Assembly (NCBI RefSeq): GCF_009727955.1
Contig: NZ_WOBR01000008.1
Span: 159,661-223,660, forward strand
From: Aliivibrio fischeri
GTDB taxonomy: Bacteria > Pseudomonadota > Gammaproteobacteria > Enterobacterales > Vibrionaceae
DNA length: 64,000 nucleotides
Direction: 5' to 3'
A program made the position numbers and the translations under genes. The notes under the pieces were generated by a model that had not been told where the DNA came from, did no database searches, and was given only the letters and a program-made list of their open reading frames with translations. Positions 1-12,448 of the stretch are shown in pieces; position 1 is the first letter of the stretch, and each line of letters starts with the position of its first letter.

Positions 1-620
1 TGTTGTACTGGTTTCGGCTTCGGTTTAGGAGCTGGTTTTGGCTTCGCAGCTGGTTTAGGTTTTGAAGATGTTATCGTTTTGTTAGAATTAACATACTCCT
101 TAGGTTTGCTGTTTTCAACCTTTTTTGTGCTTTCTTTTTGTACAGTTGATGTTTTTTTAGCACTCGTTGTGGTCGGTTTTGGCTTAGGAGCAGGCTCATT
201 TGTTGCGACAGGAACAACGGCAACCGCTGTCGCCGTCGAGCTTGAAGACGAATTAGATGGTGTGACTGAATGCCCATCACTACCATAAGCAGGAGCAATA
301 TATTTAGGCCCCCACAATTTTATTTTTTGGCCAGGATGAATCATATAAGGCGCTTTAAGCTCGTTGTATGCAATGAGCTCTTTTACGTCTTTATTTGTAA
401 CATAAGAAATGAAATAAAGAGTATCACCTTTCTCTACGGTGTAATAACTGCCGCGATAACTGCCTCGTTCAGCTCCGTTATATGCAGAGCTAGAGCTATT
501 AACACTCGATACTGGTGCAGGGCGATGTGGTCCCATAGAACAACCAGAAAGGAATAAGCTAACAACAGCTGCCATTAACCATAAGCGTATAGAAATAAGG
601 TTGATAATCATTTTTCTCAT
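1..620 (-). CDS. nlpD: NlpD, murein hydrolase activator lipoprotein (partial, C-terminus off window)
   Basis: Outer-membrane lipoprotein that in E. coli activates the amidase AmiC for septal peptidoglycan splitting. Reading back from an ATG at 620 gives 206 codons with no stop. The N-terminus has a basic start, a hydrophobic stretch and the lipobox LSGC (Cys at about residue 27). A LysM domain follows at about residues 60-103 (YTVEKGDTLYFIS ... IHPGQKIKLWG), then a low-complexity Ser/Thr and Pro/Lys linker (PKPKP-type repeats). The C-terminal M23 LytM domain expected of the family lies beyond the left edge. A second ATG three codons in is a possible start. It is last in view of the ftsB-to-nlpD run, 4 nt after pcm; E. 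coli has rpoS next. Confidence 0.9.
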   Translation of the reverse strand, partial: MRKMIINLISIRLWLMAAVVSLFLSGCSMGPHRPAPVSSVNSSSSAYNGAERGSYRGSYYTVEKGDTLYFISYVTNKDVKELIAYNELKAPYMIHPGQKIKLWGPKYIAPAYGSDGHSVTPSNSSSSSTATAVAVVPVATNEPAPKPKPTTTSAKKTSTVQKESTKKVENSKPKEYVNSNKTITSSKPKPAAKPKPAPKPKPKPVQ

Positions 621-624
621 TATA

Positions 625-1251
625 TTATGCTAATTCACCTGCAACTAAAGGCACAAAACGAACCTCTTCAATCACTTCAGAGAAAAATTCCTCTCCCTGA
701 CGAGTAATTCGTAATAACTGCTGCGACTCTTCCCCTACAGGGATAACTAAATGTCCATTATCTTTTAATTGAAATAACAAATCATTAGGAATAGATTCCG
801 CTGCTGCGGTCACAATGATGGCATCAAATGGACCTTTTGATTCCCATCCTTTCCAGCCATCACCATGCTTTGTTGAGACATTATATATATCCAATTGTTT
901 CAACAATCGTTTCGCATTCCATTGTAACGATTTTATACGCTCAATAGAGTTAACATGCTCAACTAATTTAGCCAATACAGCCGTTTGATAACCAGAGCCT
1001 GTCCCCACTTCAAGTACATTTGATGTAGGTGTTAGCTCTAATAATTCAGTCATTTTCGCTACAATATAAGGCTGTGAGATCGTTTGACCTTCACCAATAG
1101 GAAGTGCGTTATTTTGATAAGCTTGATGTGATAAAGCTTCTGGAATAAAACGCTCTCTTGGTAACTCTCGAATAGCCGCTAAAATAGCTTCGTTTCTAAT
1201 GCCTTGTTGGCGCAAAAATTGATCTAGTAATTCAGAACGCGAATTAAGCAT
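625..1251 (-). CDS. pcm: Protein-L-isoaspartate O-methyltransferase
   Basis: Methylates L-isoaspartyl residues formed by spontaneous damage of Asn and Asp, starting their repair; SAM-dependent and cytosolic. The 208-residue protein has the usual family length. It shows the SAM-binding motif [17 protein letters not shown] (about residues 78-93), the upstream [13 protein letters not shown] segment typical of PCMT, and a [10 protein letters not shown] motif II. Its ATG overlaps the surE stop codon by one base (TAATG), so translation is probably coupled to surE. surE-pcm-nlpD is the E. coli order, which supports the call. Confidence 0.96.
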   Translation of the reverse strand: MLNSRSELLDQFLRQQGIRNEAILAAIRELPRERFIPEALSHQAYQNNALPIGEGQTISQPYIVAKMTELLELTPTSNVLEVGTGSGYQTAVLAKLVEHVNSIERIKSLQWNAKRLLKQLDIYNVSTKHGDGWKGWESKGPFDAIIVTAAAESIPNDLLFQLKDNGHLVIPVGEESQQLLRITRQGEEFFSEVIEEVRFVPLVAGELA

Positions 1252-2012
1252 TATTTAGAACTCTCTAATGATAACCAATCAGTAATCATACCTAATGAAT
1301 CATGAGCCGTTAAATCGACTTGTAATGGTGTTATTGATACTCGGTGCTGCTTTACAGCAAAGAAGTCCGTTCCCTCACCTGCATCTTGTTTTTTTCCTGG
1401 AGGACCTAACCAATAGATGGTCTCACCACGAGGATCGGTATCTTTAATCATGCTCTCAGCATGATGCCTTGCACCTAATCGTGTCACTTCCCAGCCCGTT
1501 AATTGTCCGTACTCGCAATCAGGTACATTTACATTCAATACTTTTTGAGTGGTTAATGGGGAAACTAAATGGTTATTAACTATTTTTAGTGCCACTTGAG
1601 CTGCCGTATCAAAGTTCTCGCGTCCAACCAAAGAAATAGCGATAGCTGGCAAACCTAAAAAGTGCCCTTCAGTAGCAGCTGCGACGGTACCTGAGTACAA
1701 GGTATCATCACCTAGATTTGCGCCATGATTGATACCTGCAATAATCAAATCAGGCAAGTTATCTTTCATTAATTCATTCAATGCAAAGTGAACACAATCT
1801 GTTGGTGTCCCTTGCACTGAATGAATGTGTTCGTCAATTTGACGAACACGTAATGGTGATTCAAGAGTTAAAGAATTTGATGCACCAGAACGATTACGAT
1901 CAGGAGCAACAATGGTAATATCCGCAATATCAGCTAATACACGAGCTAAAGTATTTATTCCTTCAGCAAATACACCATCATCGTTACTAAGCAAAATGCG
2001 TAACTTCTTCAC
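1251..2012 (-). CDS. surE: 5'/3'-nucleotidase SurE
   Basis: Metal-dependent phosphatase acting on nucleoside 5'- and 3'-monophosphates, linked to stationary-phase survival. The N-terminal [10 protein letters not shown] carries the paired Asp metal ligands; [14 protein letters not shown] and [21 protein letters not shown] are family blocks. I chose the GTG at 2012 (253 aa) because GGAG lies about 6 nt upstream and the protein then begins just before the conserved strand, as in E. coli. An ATG at 2024 (four more residues) lacks a clear ribosome binding site, and an ATG at 2084 would overlap truD by about 50 nt. It lies between truD and pcm. Confidence 0.93.
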   Translation of the reverse strand: MKKLRILLSNDDGVFAEGINTLARVLADIADITIVAPDRNRSGASNSLTLESPLRVRQIDEHIHSVQGTPTDCVHFALNELMKDNLPDLIIAGINHGANLGDDTLYSGTVAAATEGHFLGLPAIAISLVGRENFDTAAQVALKIVNNHLVSPLTTQKVLNVNVPDCEYGQLTGWEVTRLGARHHAESMIKDTDPRGETIYWLGPPGKKQDAGEGTDFFAVKQHRVSITPLQVDLTAHDSLGMITDWLSLESSK

Positions 2013-2031
2013 TCTTGTCTCCATATTAATA

Positions 2032-3087
2032 TTAATCGTTTGAGCTATAAGTGCGCTCAACTTCAATTTCTTGTAGCAATTCACGTACGATTACCGTAGC
2101 GAAACTGCCTGAAGTTAATGAGAAATTTAGCGTTAACGTATCGCCTTCAGCTGACCATGTTAGGTTTTCAGGATGAAGCTCAATCACACGACGTTCATGA
2201 CGCATACGGTTACCACGAATTAACGCCATTAAATCTGGTTCAGCATCTAAATGAGGTTGCTCTAATGTCAGAGCTTTGCCCGTTGTTGGTAATTGATTAT
2301 CTCCAGCTAATGCTGCTGTGATAGATAATTCACCATTTTGAATCTTTTGAATGCACTCTTCAGACGTTACATTCTCATTTACGATACGGTCATTGCGATC
2401 AAGTAGAATATCACCATCAACAGGTTGAGAGAAGTAACCCTCTGTTATTCTTTGAGAAACAATATGGTTAAAAATCCAAGAACGAGCTGCTGATAGATAA
2501 AAGCTACGCTTACTGTTATCACGAGTACGAACATTATCTCGACCCCAACGGCGAGCCTCGTTAACGTTATTGCCTTCATGTCCAAAACGCTGTGAACCAA
2601 AGTAATTAGGAACACCTGTCAATTTTACTTTTTCTAAGCGACCTAACACATCTTCAATATCGGTTACTTCCGTTGCAATAACTTGAAACTGATTACCTTG
2701 TAAATCACCAGGACGTAACTTTTTGTTATGACGAGTGACTTCTAAGATCTCAACACCTGGATGTGTAGCTTCAAATTTAGCAAAGTTTAATTCATCGCTG
2801 TTAGCTACTTGAACACTTAACCATTGTTCAGTGACGGCATGTCGATCTTTCAAACCAGCCCAGCTAACATTTTTAGATTTAACACCACAGAATTTTGCCA
2901 ATTCATTAGCAACATATTTGGTATTTTCACCCGTTTTACGGATTTTAACCATTAAGTGCTCACCGCTACCAGTGAACTCAAAACCTAAGATCTCTTTTAC
3001 AATAAAGTGCTCAGGAAGTTGTTTTAATTTACCTGTTGCTACTGGCTTTCCGTATAACCACGAAAAATTAGACATGATGTCTGACAT
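2032..3087 (-). CDS. truD: tRNA pseudouridine(13) synthase TruD
   Basis: Converts U13 of tRNA-Glu to pseudouridine. The catalytic Asp lies in [12 protein letters not shown] (about residues 78-89), and the family block [14 protein letters not shown] is present near residues 161-174. The 351-residue length fits the family. The start at 3087 has AAGAGA about 8 nt upstream; a second in-frame ATG (MSNFSW) lies four codons later. It sits 11 nt after ispF, as in the E. coli ispD-ispF-truD-surE order. Confidence 0.96.
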   Translation of the reverse strand: MSDIMSNFSWLYGKPVATGKLKQLPEHFIVKEILGFEFTGSGEHLMVKIRKTGENTKYVANELAKFCGVKSKNVSWAGLKDRHAVTEQWLSVQVANSDELNFAKFEATHPGVEILEVTRHNKKLRPGDLQGNQFQVIATEVTDIEDVLGRLEKVKLTGVPNYFGSQRFGHEGNNVNEARRWGRDNVRTRDNSKRSFYLSAARSWIFNHIVSQRITEGYFSQPVDGDILLDRNDRIVNENVTSEECIQKIQNGELSITAALAGDNQLPTTGKALTLEQPHLDAEPDLMALIRGNRMRHERRVIELHPENLTWSAEGDTLTLNFSLTSGSFATVIVRELLQEIEVERTYSSND

Positions 3088-3098
3088 AAATCTATCTC

Positions 3099-3575
3099 TT
3101 AAGATGCTTTAACTAACAGCACTACTGCTTCACAAGCAATGCCTTCTTTTCTACCGGTAAAACCCAAACGCTCAGAGGTTGTGGCTTTTACATTAACGTT
3201 ATCTAGCTCGGATTCTAAATCTTCTGCAATTGCATTACACATCGCTTGAATATGAGGAGCCATTTTAGGTGCTTGAGCAATGATAGTGACATCTGCATTT
3301 CCCAATACAAAGCCTTTCTCTTTTACACGGCGATATACATCTCGAAGTAAAGCTCGGCTATCCGCCCCTTTCCACTTATCATCTGTATCAGGAAAATGGC
3401 GTCCAATATCACCTTCAGCTATGGCACCAAGTAGCGCATCACATAACGCATGCAAAGCAACATCACCATCAGAGTGAGCAATTAGGCCTTGCTCATAAGG
3501 AACGCTTACTCCACCAATAATGACTGGGCCTTCGCCGCCAAATTTATGTACATCAAATCCATGTCCAATTCTCAT
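3099..3575 (-). CDS. ispF: 2-C-methyl-D-erythritol 2,4-cyclodiphosphate synthase
   Basis: Fifth step of the MEP isoprenoid pathway: cyclises CDP-methylerythritol 2-phosphate with loss of [15 protein letters not shown] holds the zinc ligands Asp8 and His10, and [12 protein letters not shown] holds the third ligand, His42. [16 protein letters not shown] is the substrate loop. At 158 residues it has standard length. Its start overlaps the ispD stop by one base (TAATG), which suggests coupled synthesis of these two pathway enzymes. Confidence 0.97.
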   Translation of the reverse strand: MRIGHGFDVHKFGGEGPVIIGGVSVPYEQGLIAHSDGDVALHALCDALLGAIAEGDIGRHFPDTDDKWKGADSRALLRDVYRRVKEKGFVLGNADVTIIAQAPKMAPHIQAMCNAIAEDLESELDNVNVKATTSERLGFTGRKEGIACEAVVLLVKAS

Positions 3576-4291
3576 TATTTGGTTTCCTTTTTCATTTTTT
3601 GAAGATAAAACTCAGCCAAATCGAGATCTTCTGGTTGGGTGATTTTTAAGTTATCGGCACGACCTTGAACCAGTTTAGGTTGATATCCCATTAACTCAAT
3701 AGCTGAAGATTCATCAGTAATAGATAAATTTTTATCTAATCCTGTTTGCAGGGCTGAGTACAATAATTCTGTTGTAAATAATTGTGGTGTTAACGCATGC
3801 CACAACACGCTACGATCAATCGTCGTCTCAATGCATTGTTCTTGAGTTGCTTGTTTCATCGTATCTCGCACAGGTGATGCTAATATGCCACCAATGTGCT
3901 CAGGGATCACTTCTGTAATTAACTTATCAATGTCAGAATGGCGAATACAAGGGCGAGCAGCATCATGAACCATAACCCACTCACTTAATTGATGCTCTTG
4001 AACGTACGATAACCCAGACAACACCGAATCTGCGCGCTCTTTACCACCAGAAACTCGAATCACTCGGCTATCATGAGCAAGACTTAATTCAGGGAAATAA
4101 GGATCACCGTCAGTAATCGCAACAACGACTTTACTAACTAAAGGAAAAGCTAATAACTGTTCTATTGTATGCTCTAAAACGGTTTTTCCATTTAATAATA
4201 AATACTGTTTAGGGCGGTCGGCTTTCATTCGACTTCCGACCCCTGCAGCAGGAACAATCGCAGTAATCGACAAAGGTGTAGTCAGAGTCAT
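3575..4291 (-). CDS. ispD: 2-C-methyl-D-erythritol 4-phosphate cytidylyltransferase
   Basis: Third step of the MEP pathway: transfers CMP from CTP to methylerythritol phosphate. The N-terminus [20 protein letters not shown] is the nucleotide-binding signature with its Arg and Lys. [11 protein letters not shown] and the [14 protein letters not shown] segment are family blocks. It has 238 residues, close to E. coli IspD (236). It lies 3 nt after ftsB and overlaps ispF by one base. Confidence 0.97.
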   Translation of the reverse strand: MTLTTPLSITAIVPAAGVGSRMKADRPKQYLLLNGKTVLEHTIEQLLAFPLVSKVVVAITDGDPYFPELSLAHDSRVIRVSGGKERADSVLSGLSYVQEHQLSEWVMVHDAARPCIRHSDIDKLITEVIPEHIGGILASPVRDTMKQATQEQCIETTIDRSVLWHALTPQLFTTELLYSALQTGLDKNLSITDESSAIELMGYQPKLVQGRADNLKITQPEDLDLAEFYLQKMKKETK

Positions 4292-4294
4292 TAG

Positions 4295-4579
4295 TTAACC
4301 CTCACTGTTTTCATCAATAATTCGATAGAACGTTTCGCCTTTTTTTATCATTCCCAATTCATGACGAGCTCTTTCTTCAATGGCTTCAGAGCCTTTTTTC
4401 AAGTCATCAATCTCAGCAAACATTTGTTCATTACGGTTACGTAAACCTTGATTGACTTCTTCTTGCAAAGCAACGTCATTTGATACTTGTGCATAATCGG
4501 ACATTCCATTTTTTCCAAACCATAAGGTGTATTGCAGCCACCCTAAAGCGATCAATAAGAAAATGGCAAATGTACGCAT
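4295..4579 (-). CDS. ftsB: Cell division protein FtsB
   Basis: Bitopic divisome protein that works in complex with FtsL and FtsQ at the septum. The 94 residues comprise a short N-terminus, one membrane segment (about residues 3-20, [19 protein letters not shown]), a periplasmic coiled coil (about 28-70) and the conserved [19 protein letters not shown] block. It is the first gene of the ispD-ispF-truD-surE-pcm-nlpD run; GGAG lies about 6 nt before the ATG. The 5' region (4580-4660) contains a possible TATAGT -10 element but no convincing -35. Confidence 0.96.
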   Translation of the reverse strand: MRTFAIFLLIALGWLQYTLWFGKNGMSDYAQVSNDVALQEEVNQGLRNRNEQMFAEIDDLKKGSEAIEERARHELGMIKKGETFYRIIDENSEG

Positions 4580-4663
4580 AATTGCTCCGAAAATAAGAAA
4601 TGATAAAAGAAGGCTAACTATATCAATCCAGCATTAGAACTTCACTAGCTGTCTGACAGAAAT

Positions 4664-4694
4664 AAAAAAAACCGCCTCAAATGAGACGGTTTTA
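4664..4694 (-). terminator. Intrinsic terminator of eno
   Basis: On the minus strand, AACCGTCTCA and TGAGGCGGTT form a GC-rich stem followed by a run of eight T. It lies about 60 nt after the eno stop and separates eno from ftsB. Confidence 0.88.
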
Positions 4695-4751
4695 TATCGA
4701 AATTCTAATCGAACGATTAAGAACTAAAAATCAAATTCTCAAAAATTGAGA

Positions 4752-6062
<1,311 letters not shown>

Positions 6063-6128
6063 TTACTTTTCTTTAATTTAAAAGCTAAAAATAGCCATCC
6101 AACATTGGACAGCTACTCGTAAATCCTA

Positions 6129-7772
<1,644 letters not shown>

Positions 7773-7900
7773 TTACCTGAAATTGGTGTAATGAGGAATA
7801 AAAATGGATTTCATCTGGACGGGAAGTGAATATACCAGAACCGCTTTATCGCCACAACGTGAAAAGTATCACAGTTAATTGATTTATTTTTTGCTCCAAA

Positions 7901-8722
7901 TCAATTCCGCTCACTTCGCTTAATTTTTTCCCACTCAGAATCTAGCTCATTTAAATCACATTGCTCTATTTTTTTACCTTTTTTGGCGACGTTCGCTTCA
8001 ATTTGACGAAAACGACGCTCAAATTTGTTATTTGCTTTGCTTAAAGCTTGCTCTGGATTTTTTTCTAAATGACGCACTAGATTTACCGTAGCAAAAAGTA
8101 GATCGCCTAATTCTTCTTCTACTTTTTCTTCATTTCTGGGTACTTTATAGACCTCTTCTAGCACTTCTGCCACTTCTTCATTTACTTTATTTGCAACAGG
8201 TTGTAACTCATCCCAATCAAAGCCAACTTTGGCACACTGCTTTTGTATTTTATTTGCTCTTAGTAAGCTTGGTAAAGCCGTTGGAATTGTATCCAAGATA
8301 CTTTCTTGAACTGGTGTTTGTTGATTGCTTTTCTCTTTCTCTAAACGTTCTTGTTGTTTTACTTTATCCCAATTGGCTGCAATTTCAGCATCAGATGAAA
8401 AATTATCCTCACCAAAAACATGTGGATGACGGCGAACCAATTTTTCATTTAAGGTTTCTAGTACGTCATTAAAATCAAACAATTGCTCTTCTTTAGCGAT
8501 TTGAGCATAGAAAACCACTTGGAATAGTAAGTCTCCTAGTTCTTCTTTTAAATTGCTCCAGTCCTTTTTATGAATCGCATCCACCACTTCGTATGTTTCT
8601 TCTATGGTATGCGGAACAATAGAATCGAAGGTTTGCTTTTTATCCCAAGGACACCCTTTTTTATCATCTCTTAATTGAGCCATGATTGAGAGTAACTGTT
8701 CAAGATTATTTGGGGTGGTCAT
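7901..8722 (-). CDS. mazG: Nucleoside triphosphate pyrophosphohydrolase MazG
   Basis: Hydrolyses NTPs and dNTPs to the monophosphate and pyrophosphate; linked in E. coli to alarmone and nucleotide-pool control. The 273 residues contain two MazG repeats: the first with EETYEVVDAI and KEELGDLLFQVVFYAQ (about 37-75), the second with NEEVAEVLEEVYK and VEEELGDLLFATVNLVRHL (about 180-220), each with the acidic metal-binding pattern. It lies upstream of pyrG as in E. coli, but the mazEF pair that precedes it there is absent; a flagellin gene occupies the place. Confidence 0.95.
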   Translation of the reverse strand: MTTPNNLEQLLSIMAQLRDDKKGCPWDKKQTFDSIVPHTIEETYEVVDAIHKKDWSNLKEELGDLLFQVVFYAQIAKEEQLFDFNDVLETLNEKLVRRHPHVFGEDNFSSDAEIAANWDKVKQQERLEKEKSNQQTPVQESILDTIPTALPSLLRANKIQKQCAKVGFDWDELQPVANKVNEEVAEVLEEVYKVPRNEEKVEEELGDLLFATVNLVRHLEKNPEQALSKANNKFERRFRQIEANVAKKGKKIEQCDLNELDSEWEKIKRSERN

Positions 8723-8751
8723 ATTTATTCCCTGTGATTGGTATTAAAAAC

Positions 8752-8785
8752 AAAAAAAAGCTGTGTCCATTATAGACACAGCTTT
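8752..8785 (-). terminator. Intrinsic terminator of the flagellin gene
   Basis: On the minus strand AAAGCTGTGTC and GGACACAGCTTT form an 11-12 bp stem followed by a run of T. It ends the single-gene flagellin transcript before mazG. Confidence 0.9.
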
Positions 8786-8817
8786 CTTAATCACGATGAA
8801 TTTTATTTTTTAGTCAA

Positions 8818-9951
8818 TTAGCCTAATAGACTTACTGCTGCATTTGGCGCTTGCTTCGCTTGTGCCAAAATAGATGAGCTTGATTGACTTAAGATCTGGC
8901 TCTTAGTTAAGTTTGTTGTTTCTTTAGCGAAATCCGTATCTTTAATCTGGCTATTAGAGTCAGAGATATTTTCATTGATGTTCGTTAAGTTTTTAATTGC
9001 GCTATCAAAACGGTTTTGAATCGCACCTAATGAAGCACGGTTGCTATCTACGTATTCTAGAGCAGCATCGATAACATCAATTGAACGCTGTGCGCCACCA
9101 ACAGTAGTTAAATCCATTGATGCTACTGTATCATCAGATTCGCCACCCATTTTTAGTTCATTAGCTAATGAACCGCTGAATTCTAATGGAGAAGAGATCG
9201 TCTCACCAGACATGAATACTTGAAGTACACCATCTTCAGTAACAGATGCGCTTAGCTCATTTGTTTGACCATTAATGTAAGTCGCTAACTCTTCAATATC
9301 ATCACCCGTTTTTGCTGTGATATTGATTTCTTGAGCGTTACCATTCTTATCATTGTAAGACACATTGAATTGCGTATTCTCTGCACCTACTTTCCAGTTA
9401 ATGTCACGACCTTCTTCAGCAAAGTAAGATTTACCACCCATTGTTGCTTCATCAGCACGCATGCTGTTAAGTGTTACAGCAACTGCTTCACCTGAATCTG
9501 CACCAATTTGGAATGATTTAGTACCAAATTCGCCGTTAATTAAACGAGTACCAGCAAAAGAAGTTGTTTCTGCAATACGGTTAAGTTCATCAGTTAATGA
9601 ACTTGCTTCTTCTTGCATTGCGGCACGATCTGCATCTGTGTTTGAACCGTTTGCAGATTGAAGAGATAAATCACGTAGGCGTTGAAGAACGTTAGTTGTT
9701 TCCTTCATTGCACCTTCTGCAGTTTGCGTAATAGACATACCTTCATGTGCATTTCGTACTGCAACGTTTAGACCACGACTTTGCGCAGTCATACGGTTTG
9801 AAATTTGTAGACCAGAAGCATCATCAGCAGCACTGTTAATTTTCGAACCTGAAGACAATTTTTCCATTGAATCAGTTTGGGCAGCAGTTGCATTGTTCAT
9901 GTAACGTTGTGCTGTCATTGCCGAGATATTTGTATTTACTGAAATTGCCAT
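8818..9951 (-). CDS. flaF: Flagellin (polar flagellar filament subunit; FlaF-like)
   Basis: Structural subunit of the flagellar filament, exported through the flagellar secretion system. The 377 residues have the conserved N-terminal D0/D1 region ([18 protein letters not shown], then [20 protein letters not shown] and [15 protein letters not shown]) and the conserved C-terminus ([19 protein letters not shown]). The central domain (about 165-275) is short and variable. It stands alone, with its own sigma-28-like promoter and terminator, away from any flagellar cluster. GGAG lies 8 nt before the ATG. In V. fischeri a solitary flagellin called flaF is known apart from the flaA-E cluster; the symbol is assigned from that context and sequence type, not from a search. 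Confidence 0.9.
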   Translation of the reverse strand: MAISVNTNISAMTAQRYMNNATAAQTDSMEKLSSGSKINSAADDASGLQISNRMTAQSRGLNVAVRNAHEGMSITQTAEGAMKETTNVLQRLRDLSLQSANGSNTDADRAAMQEEASSLTDELNRIAETTSFAGTRLINGEFGTKSFQIGADSGEAVAVTLNSMRADEATMGGKSYFAEEGRDINWKVGAENTQFNVSYNDKNGNAQEINITAKTGDDIEELATYINGQTNELSASVTEDGVLQVFMSGETISSPLEFSGSLANELKMGGESDDTVASMDLTTVGGAQRSIDVIDAALEYVDSNRASLGAIQNRFDSAIKNLTNINENISDSNSQIKDTDFAKETTNLTKSQILSQSSSSILAQAKQAPNAAVSLLG

Positions 9952-9967
9952 TGTATTTGCTCCGGTC

Positions 9968-9999
9968 AGGCTTCATTTATTGTTATAGGGTTGAAGCCT
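9968..9999 (-). promoter_or_regulatory. Inverted repeat in the flagellin 5' leader
   Basis: AGGCTTCA (9968-9975) and TGAAGCCT (9992-9999) are perfect 8-bp arms around a 16-nt loop. It lies between the predicted transcription start and the GGAG ribosome binding site (near 9962), so in the mRNA it ends about 3 nt before the binding site. Confidence 0.5.
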
Positions 10000-10022
10000 A
10001 TAATTCATCGTTGATACACATA

Positions 10023-10049
10023 TTTACGGCCTACAATTTCAGAACTTGA
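10023..10049 (-). promoter_or_regulatory. Sigma-28 (FliA) type promoter for the flagellin gene
   Basis: On the minus strand TCAAGTTC, an 11-nt spacer and GCCGTAAA match the sigma-28 consensus TAAAGTTT-N11-GCCGATAA at 12 of 16 positions with the exact spacing. The start would lie near 10015, about 65 nt before the ATG. Confidence 0.8.
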
Positions 10050-10063
10050 GATTTTTTTTCAAT

Positions 10064-10098
10064 AAAAAAGCCGAATATTTAAAAAAACATTCGGCTTT
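10064..10098 (-). terminator. Intrinsic terminator of relA
   Basis: AAAGCCGAAT and ATTCGGCTTT form a 10-bp stem with a 12-nt loop; on the minus strand a T-rich tract follows. It lies about 45 nt after the relA stop and insulates the flagellin promoter. Confidence 0.85.
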
Positions 10099-10144
10099 AA
10101 TCTATCTTATTGATAAAACAGTTAATTTATTTTCTCTATGACAA

Positions 10145-12382
10145 TTATGATAAGCGAATTGCTTCCATTACATCTTTAACTTGTTCAACTCGTGTAATTA
10201 ATCGACCAACAATATCGGCATTAAAGACCTCAAGATCAAAGTCCATGATCGTTAACTGCTTCTTGTAATCATTGCGGCTCTTCATGCCTGACACTTTAAC
10301 TTTTTCATTAGCAAATAGAGTCGTCAGATCCTTTAATAACCCAGTTCGATCCATTGCTGTAATACGTAAAGTCAGAATATAAGAACCAACAAAGCCACTT
10401 CCCCAAACCGTATCAATTATACGCTCTGATGCATGATGACGAAGTTCATTCAGCTGATCACAATCACTGCGGTGAACTGAAATACCACGACCTTGTGTAA
10501 TATATCCCGCAATTGGGTCACCCGGAATTGGCTGACAACAACGCGCTAAATGCGTCATTAAGTTATCAACCCCCTCAACCACAACCGCATCTTTACGTTG
10601 TTTGCTTTGTGCTTGCGCCTGAGCTTGCGCTTTTGCCTCTGATTCTTGCAGTTGCTCAAGTGCTTTTTGATCTTCTTGCTCTGCTGTCGGCTTATTCACT
10701 AACGCATTGATGTGATTTACGATCTGGTTAATACGCAGATCACCACTACCAATCCCAGCAAAAAGCTCATCGGTTGAATTTACATTGAATCGCTTCAAAG
10801 CATAACGCTCTGCGTCTTTTAATGTTCCGCCAATTTTGGCTAATTCAACTTCAAGGATCTCTTTACCGGCATCTAGGTTTTTCTCACGACTTTGCTTTCT
10901 AAACCACGCATTAATCTTAGCGCGAGCACGACTCGAGTTAACAAAGCCCAATGTTGGGTTTAACCAATCACGTGATGGGTTCGGCTCTTTTTGAGTGATA
11001 ATTTCAACTTGATCACCCATTGATAATTGATGCGTGAAAGGAACAATACGTCCACCAACCTTAGCACCAATACAACGATGTCCTACTTCAGAGTGAATAT
11101 GATAGGCAAAGTCGAGTGGCGTTGCTCCCATAGGTAAGTCGACCACATCACCACGGGGGGTAAAGGCATAAACACGATCATCAAATACTTGGCTACGAAG
11201 TTCATCCAGCATTTCGCCCGAATCAGACATCTCTTCTTGCCAATCAAGTAACTTACGTAACCATGTGATTTTTTCGTCATAACCACTACGGCTGTTACTA
11301 CCCGGACCTTCCTTATATTTCCAGTGAGCAGCAACCCCTAACTCTGAATCTTCATGCATATCCTTGGTACGAATCTGAATCTCTATGGTTTTACCTTCAG
11401 GACCAAGAACAACAGTATGAATAGATTGATAACCATTGGGTTTTGGGTTTGCCACATAGTCATCAAACTCACTTGGTAGGTGCTTAAATTTGGTATGAAC
11501 AACACCTAAAGCCGCATAACAATCTTGCAGTTTATCAGCAATAATTCGAACAGCTCGAACATCAAAAAGCTCATCAAAGGCTAAGCTTTTCTTCTGCATT
11601 TTTCGCCAAATGCTGTAGATGTGTTTAGGTCTACCGCTTACTTCTGCATTGATATTGCATACTTTCATCTCATCACTTAAATCAGTGACAAAATCATGGA
11701 TATATTGCTCACGAACAATTCTTCGTTCTGAAAGTTGTTTCGCGATTTTTTTATAGGTATCCGGTTGTTGGTAGCGGAAAGAGTAATCTTCAATTTCCCA
11801 CTTTAATTGACCAATACCTAGACGGTTGGCAAGCGGAGCATAAATATTATTACACTCTTTCGCAGCAGCACGACGCACTTCATCTGGCTCATTTTTCACT
11901 TCGCGTAAATTACAAATACGTTCAGCTAATTTAATGATCACACAACGAAAATCATCCACCATAGCCAGTAGCATACGACGAATATTATCGACTTGGTTTG
12001 ATGCTGACTCAGGCCCTACGGTTGCATTTAATTGTCCAATTGAGTCCATCTCTTCGACGCCCTCAATGAGTTTTTCAATTTCTTTACTGTAATGCTCTGT
12101 GAGGGTTTCTTTATCTAGAAGACCACTCGACACCAATGGGAAAAGTTGTGCAGCAACCAAGGTGGCTTTATCCATACTCAGAGTGATTAAAATTTCAATC
12201 ATCTCTCGGCCACGCCATAATAATAGCTGACCATTTTCATGGGACGCCACTAATTCCTGACAATGTTGGTAAACCTCTGTCAGTTTTTTTGAAGTGGATT
12301 TATCTTGTTCGAGGCTGTCTATCCATTCAGCTAACTCGAACGTTTCATTTTCCTTTAGATGTGCTCCGCGAACTGCGACCAT
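10145..12382 (-). CDS. relA: (p)ppGpp synthetase I RelA
   Basis: Ribosome-associated pyrophosphokinase that makes (p)ppGpp from ATP and GTP/GDP on amino acid starvation. In order: an inactive hydrolase domain (the metal-binding HD of SpoT is replaced, with AAQLFPL at that place, about residues 79-85), the synthetase domain (RPKHIYSIWRKMQKK, FDELFDVRAVRI, EFDDYVANPKPNGYQSIH), a TGS domain (about 400-465), a conserved Cys/His zinc-finger region (ARCCQPIPGDPI) and a C-terminal ACT domain. It has 745 residues (E. coli 744). An unusual Gln/Ala-rich stretch (KAQAQAQAQSKQRK, about 588-601) lies in the linker. It sits after rlmD as in E. coli and has its own terminator. Confidence 0.98.
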   Translation of the reverse strand: MVAVRGAHLKENETFELAEWIDSLEQDKSTSKKLTEVYQHCQELVASHENGQLLLWRGREMIEILITLSMDKATLVAAQLFPLVSSGLLDKETLTEHYSKEIEKLIEGVEEMDSIGQLNATVGPESASNQVDNIRRMLLAMVDDFRCVIIKLAERICNLREVKNEPDEVRRAAAKECNNIYAPLANRLGIGQLKWEIEDYSFRYQQPDTYKKIAKQLSERRIVREQYIHDFVTDLSDEMKVCNINAEVSGRPKHIYSIWRKMQKKSLAFDELFDVRAVRIIADKLQDCYAALGVVHTKFKHLPSEFDDYVANPKPNGYQSIHTVVLGPEGKTIEIQIRTKDMHEDSELGVAAHWKYKEGPGSNSRSGYDEKITWLRKLLDWQEEMSDSGEMLDELRSQVFDDRVYAFTPRGDVVDLPMGATPLDFAYHIHSEVGHRCIGAKVGGRIVPFTHQLSMGDQVEIITQKEPNPSRDWLNPTLGFVNSSRARAKINAWFRKQSREKNLDAGKEILEVELAKIGGTLKDAERYALKRFNVNSTDELFAGIGSGDLRINQIVNHINALVNKPTAEQEDQKALEQLQESEAKAQAQAQAQSKQRKDAVVVEGVDNLMTHLARCCQPIPGDPIAGYITQGRGISVHRSDCDQLNELRHHASERIIDTVWGSGFVGSYILTLRITAMDRTGLLKDLTTLFANEKVKVSGMKSRNDYKKQLTIMDFDLEVFNADIVGRLITRVEQVKDVMEAIRLS

Positions 12383-12448
12383 GTCCGTTTCCTATTAATT
12401 CTCTAATCTGTAATTCTTTTGATCCCGCCTAACGAACTCAAGAGTGAG

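Noticed and set aside
270..557. Open plus-strand frame of 95 codons at the left edge
   Set aside because: It is antisense to nlpD, whose lipobox and LysM domain are clear, and its own protein has no recognisable features.
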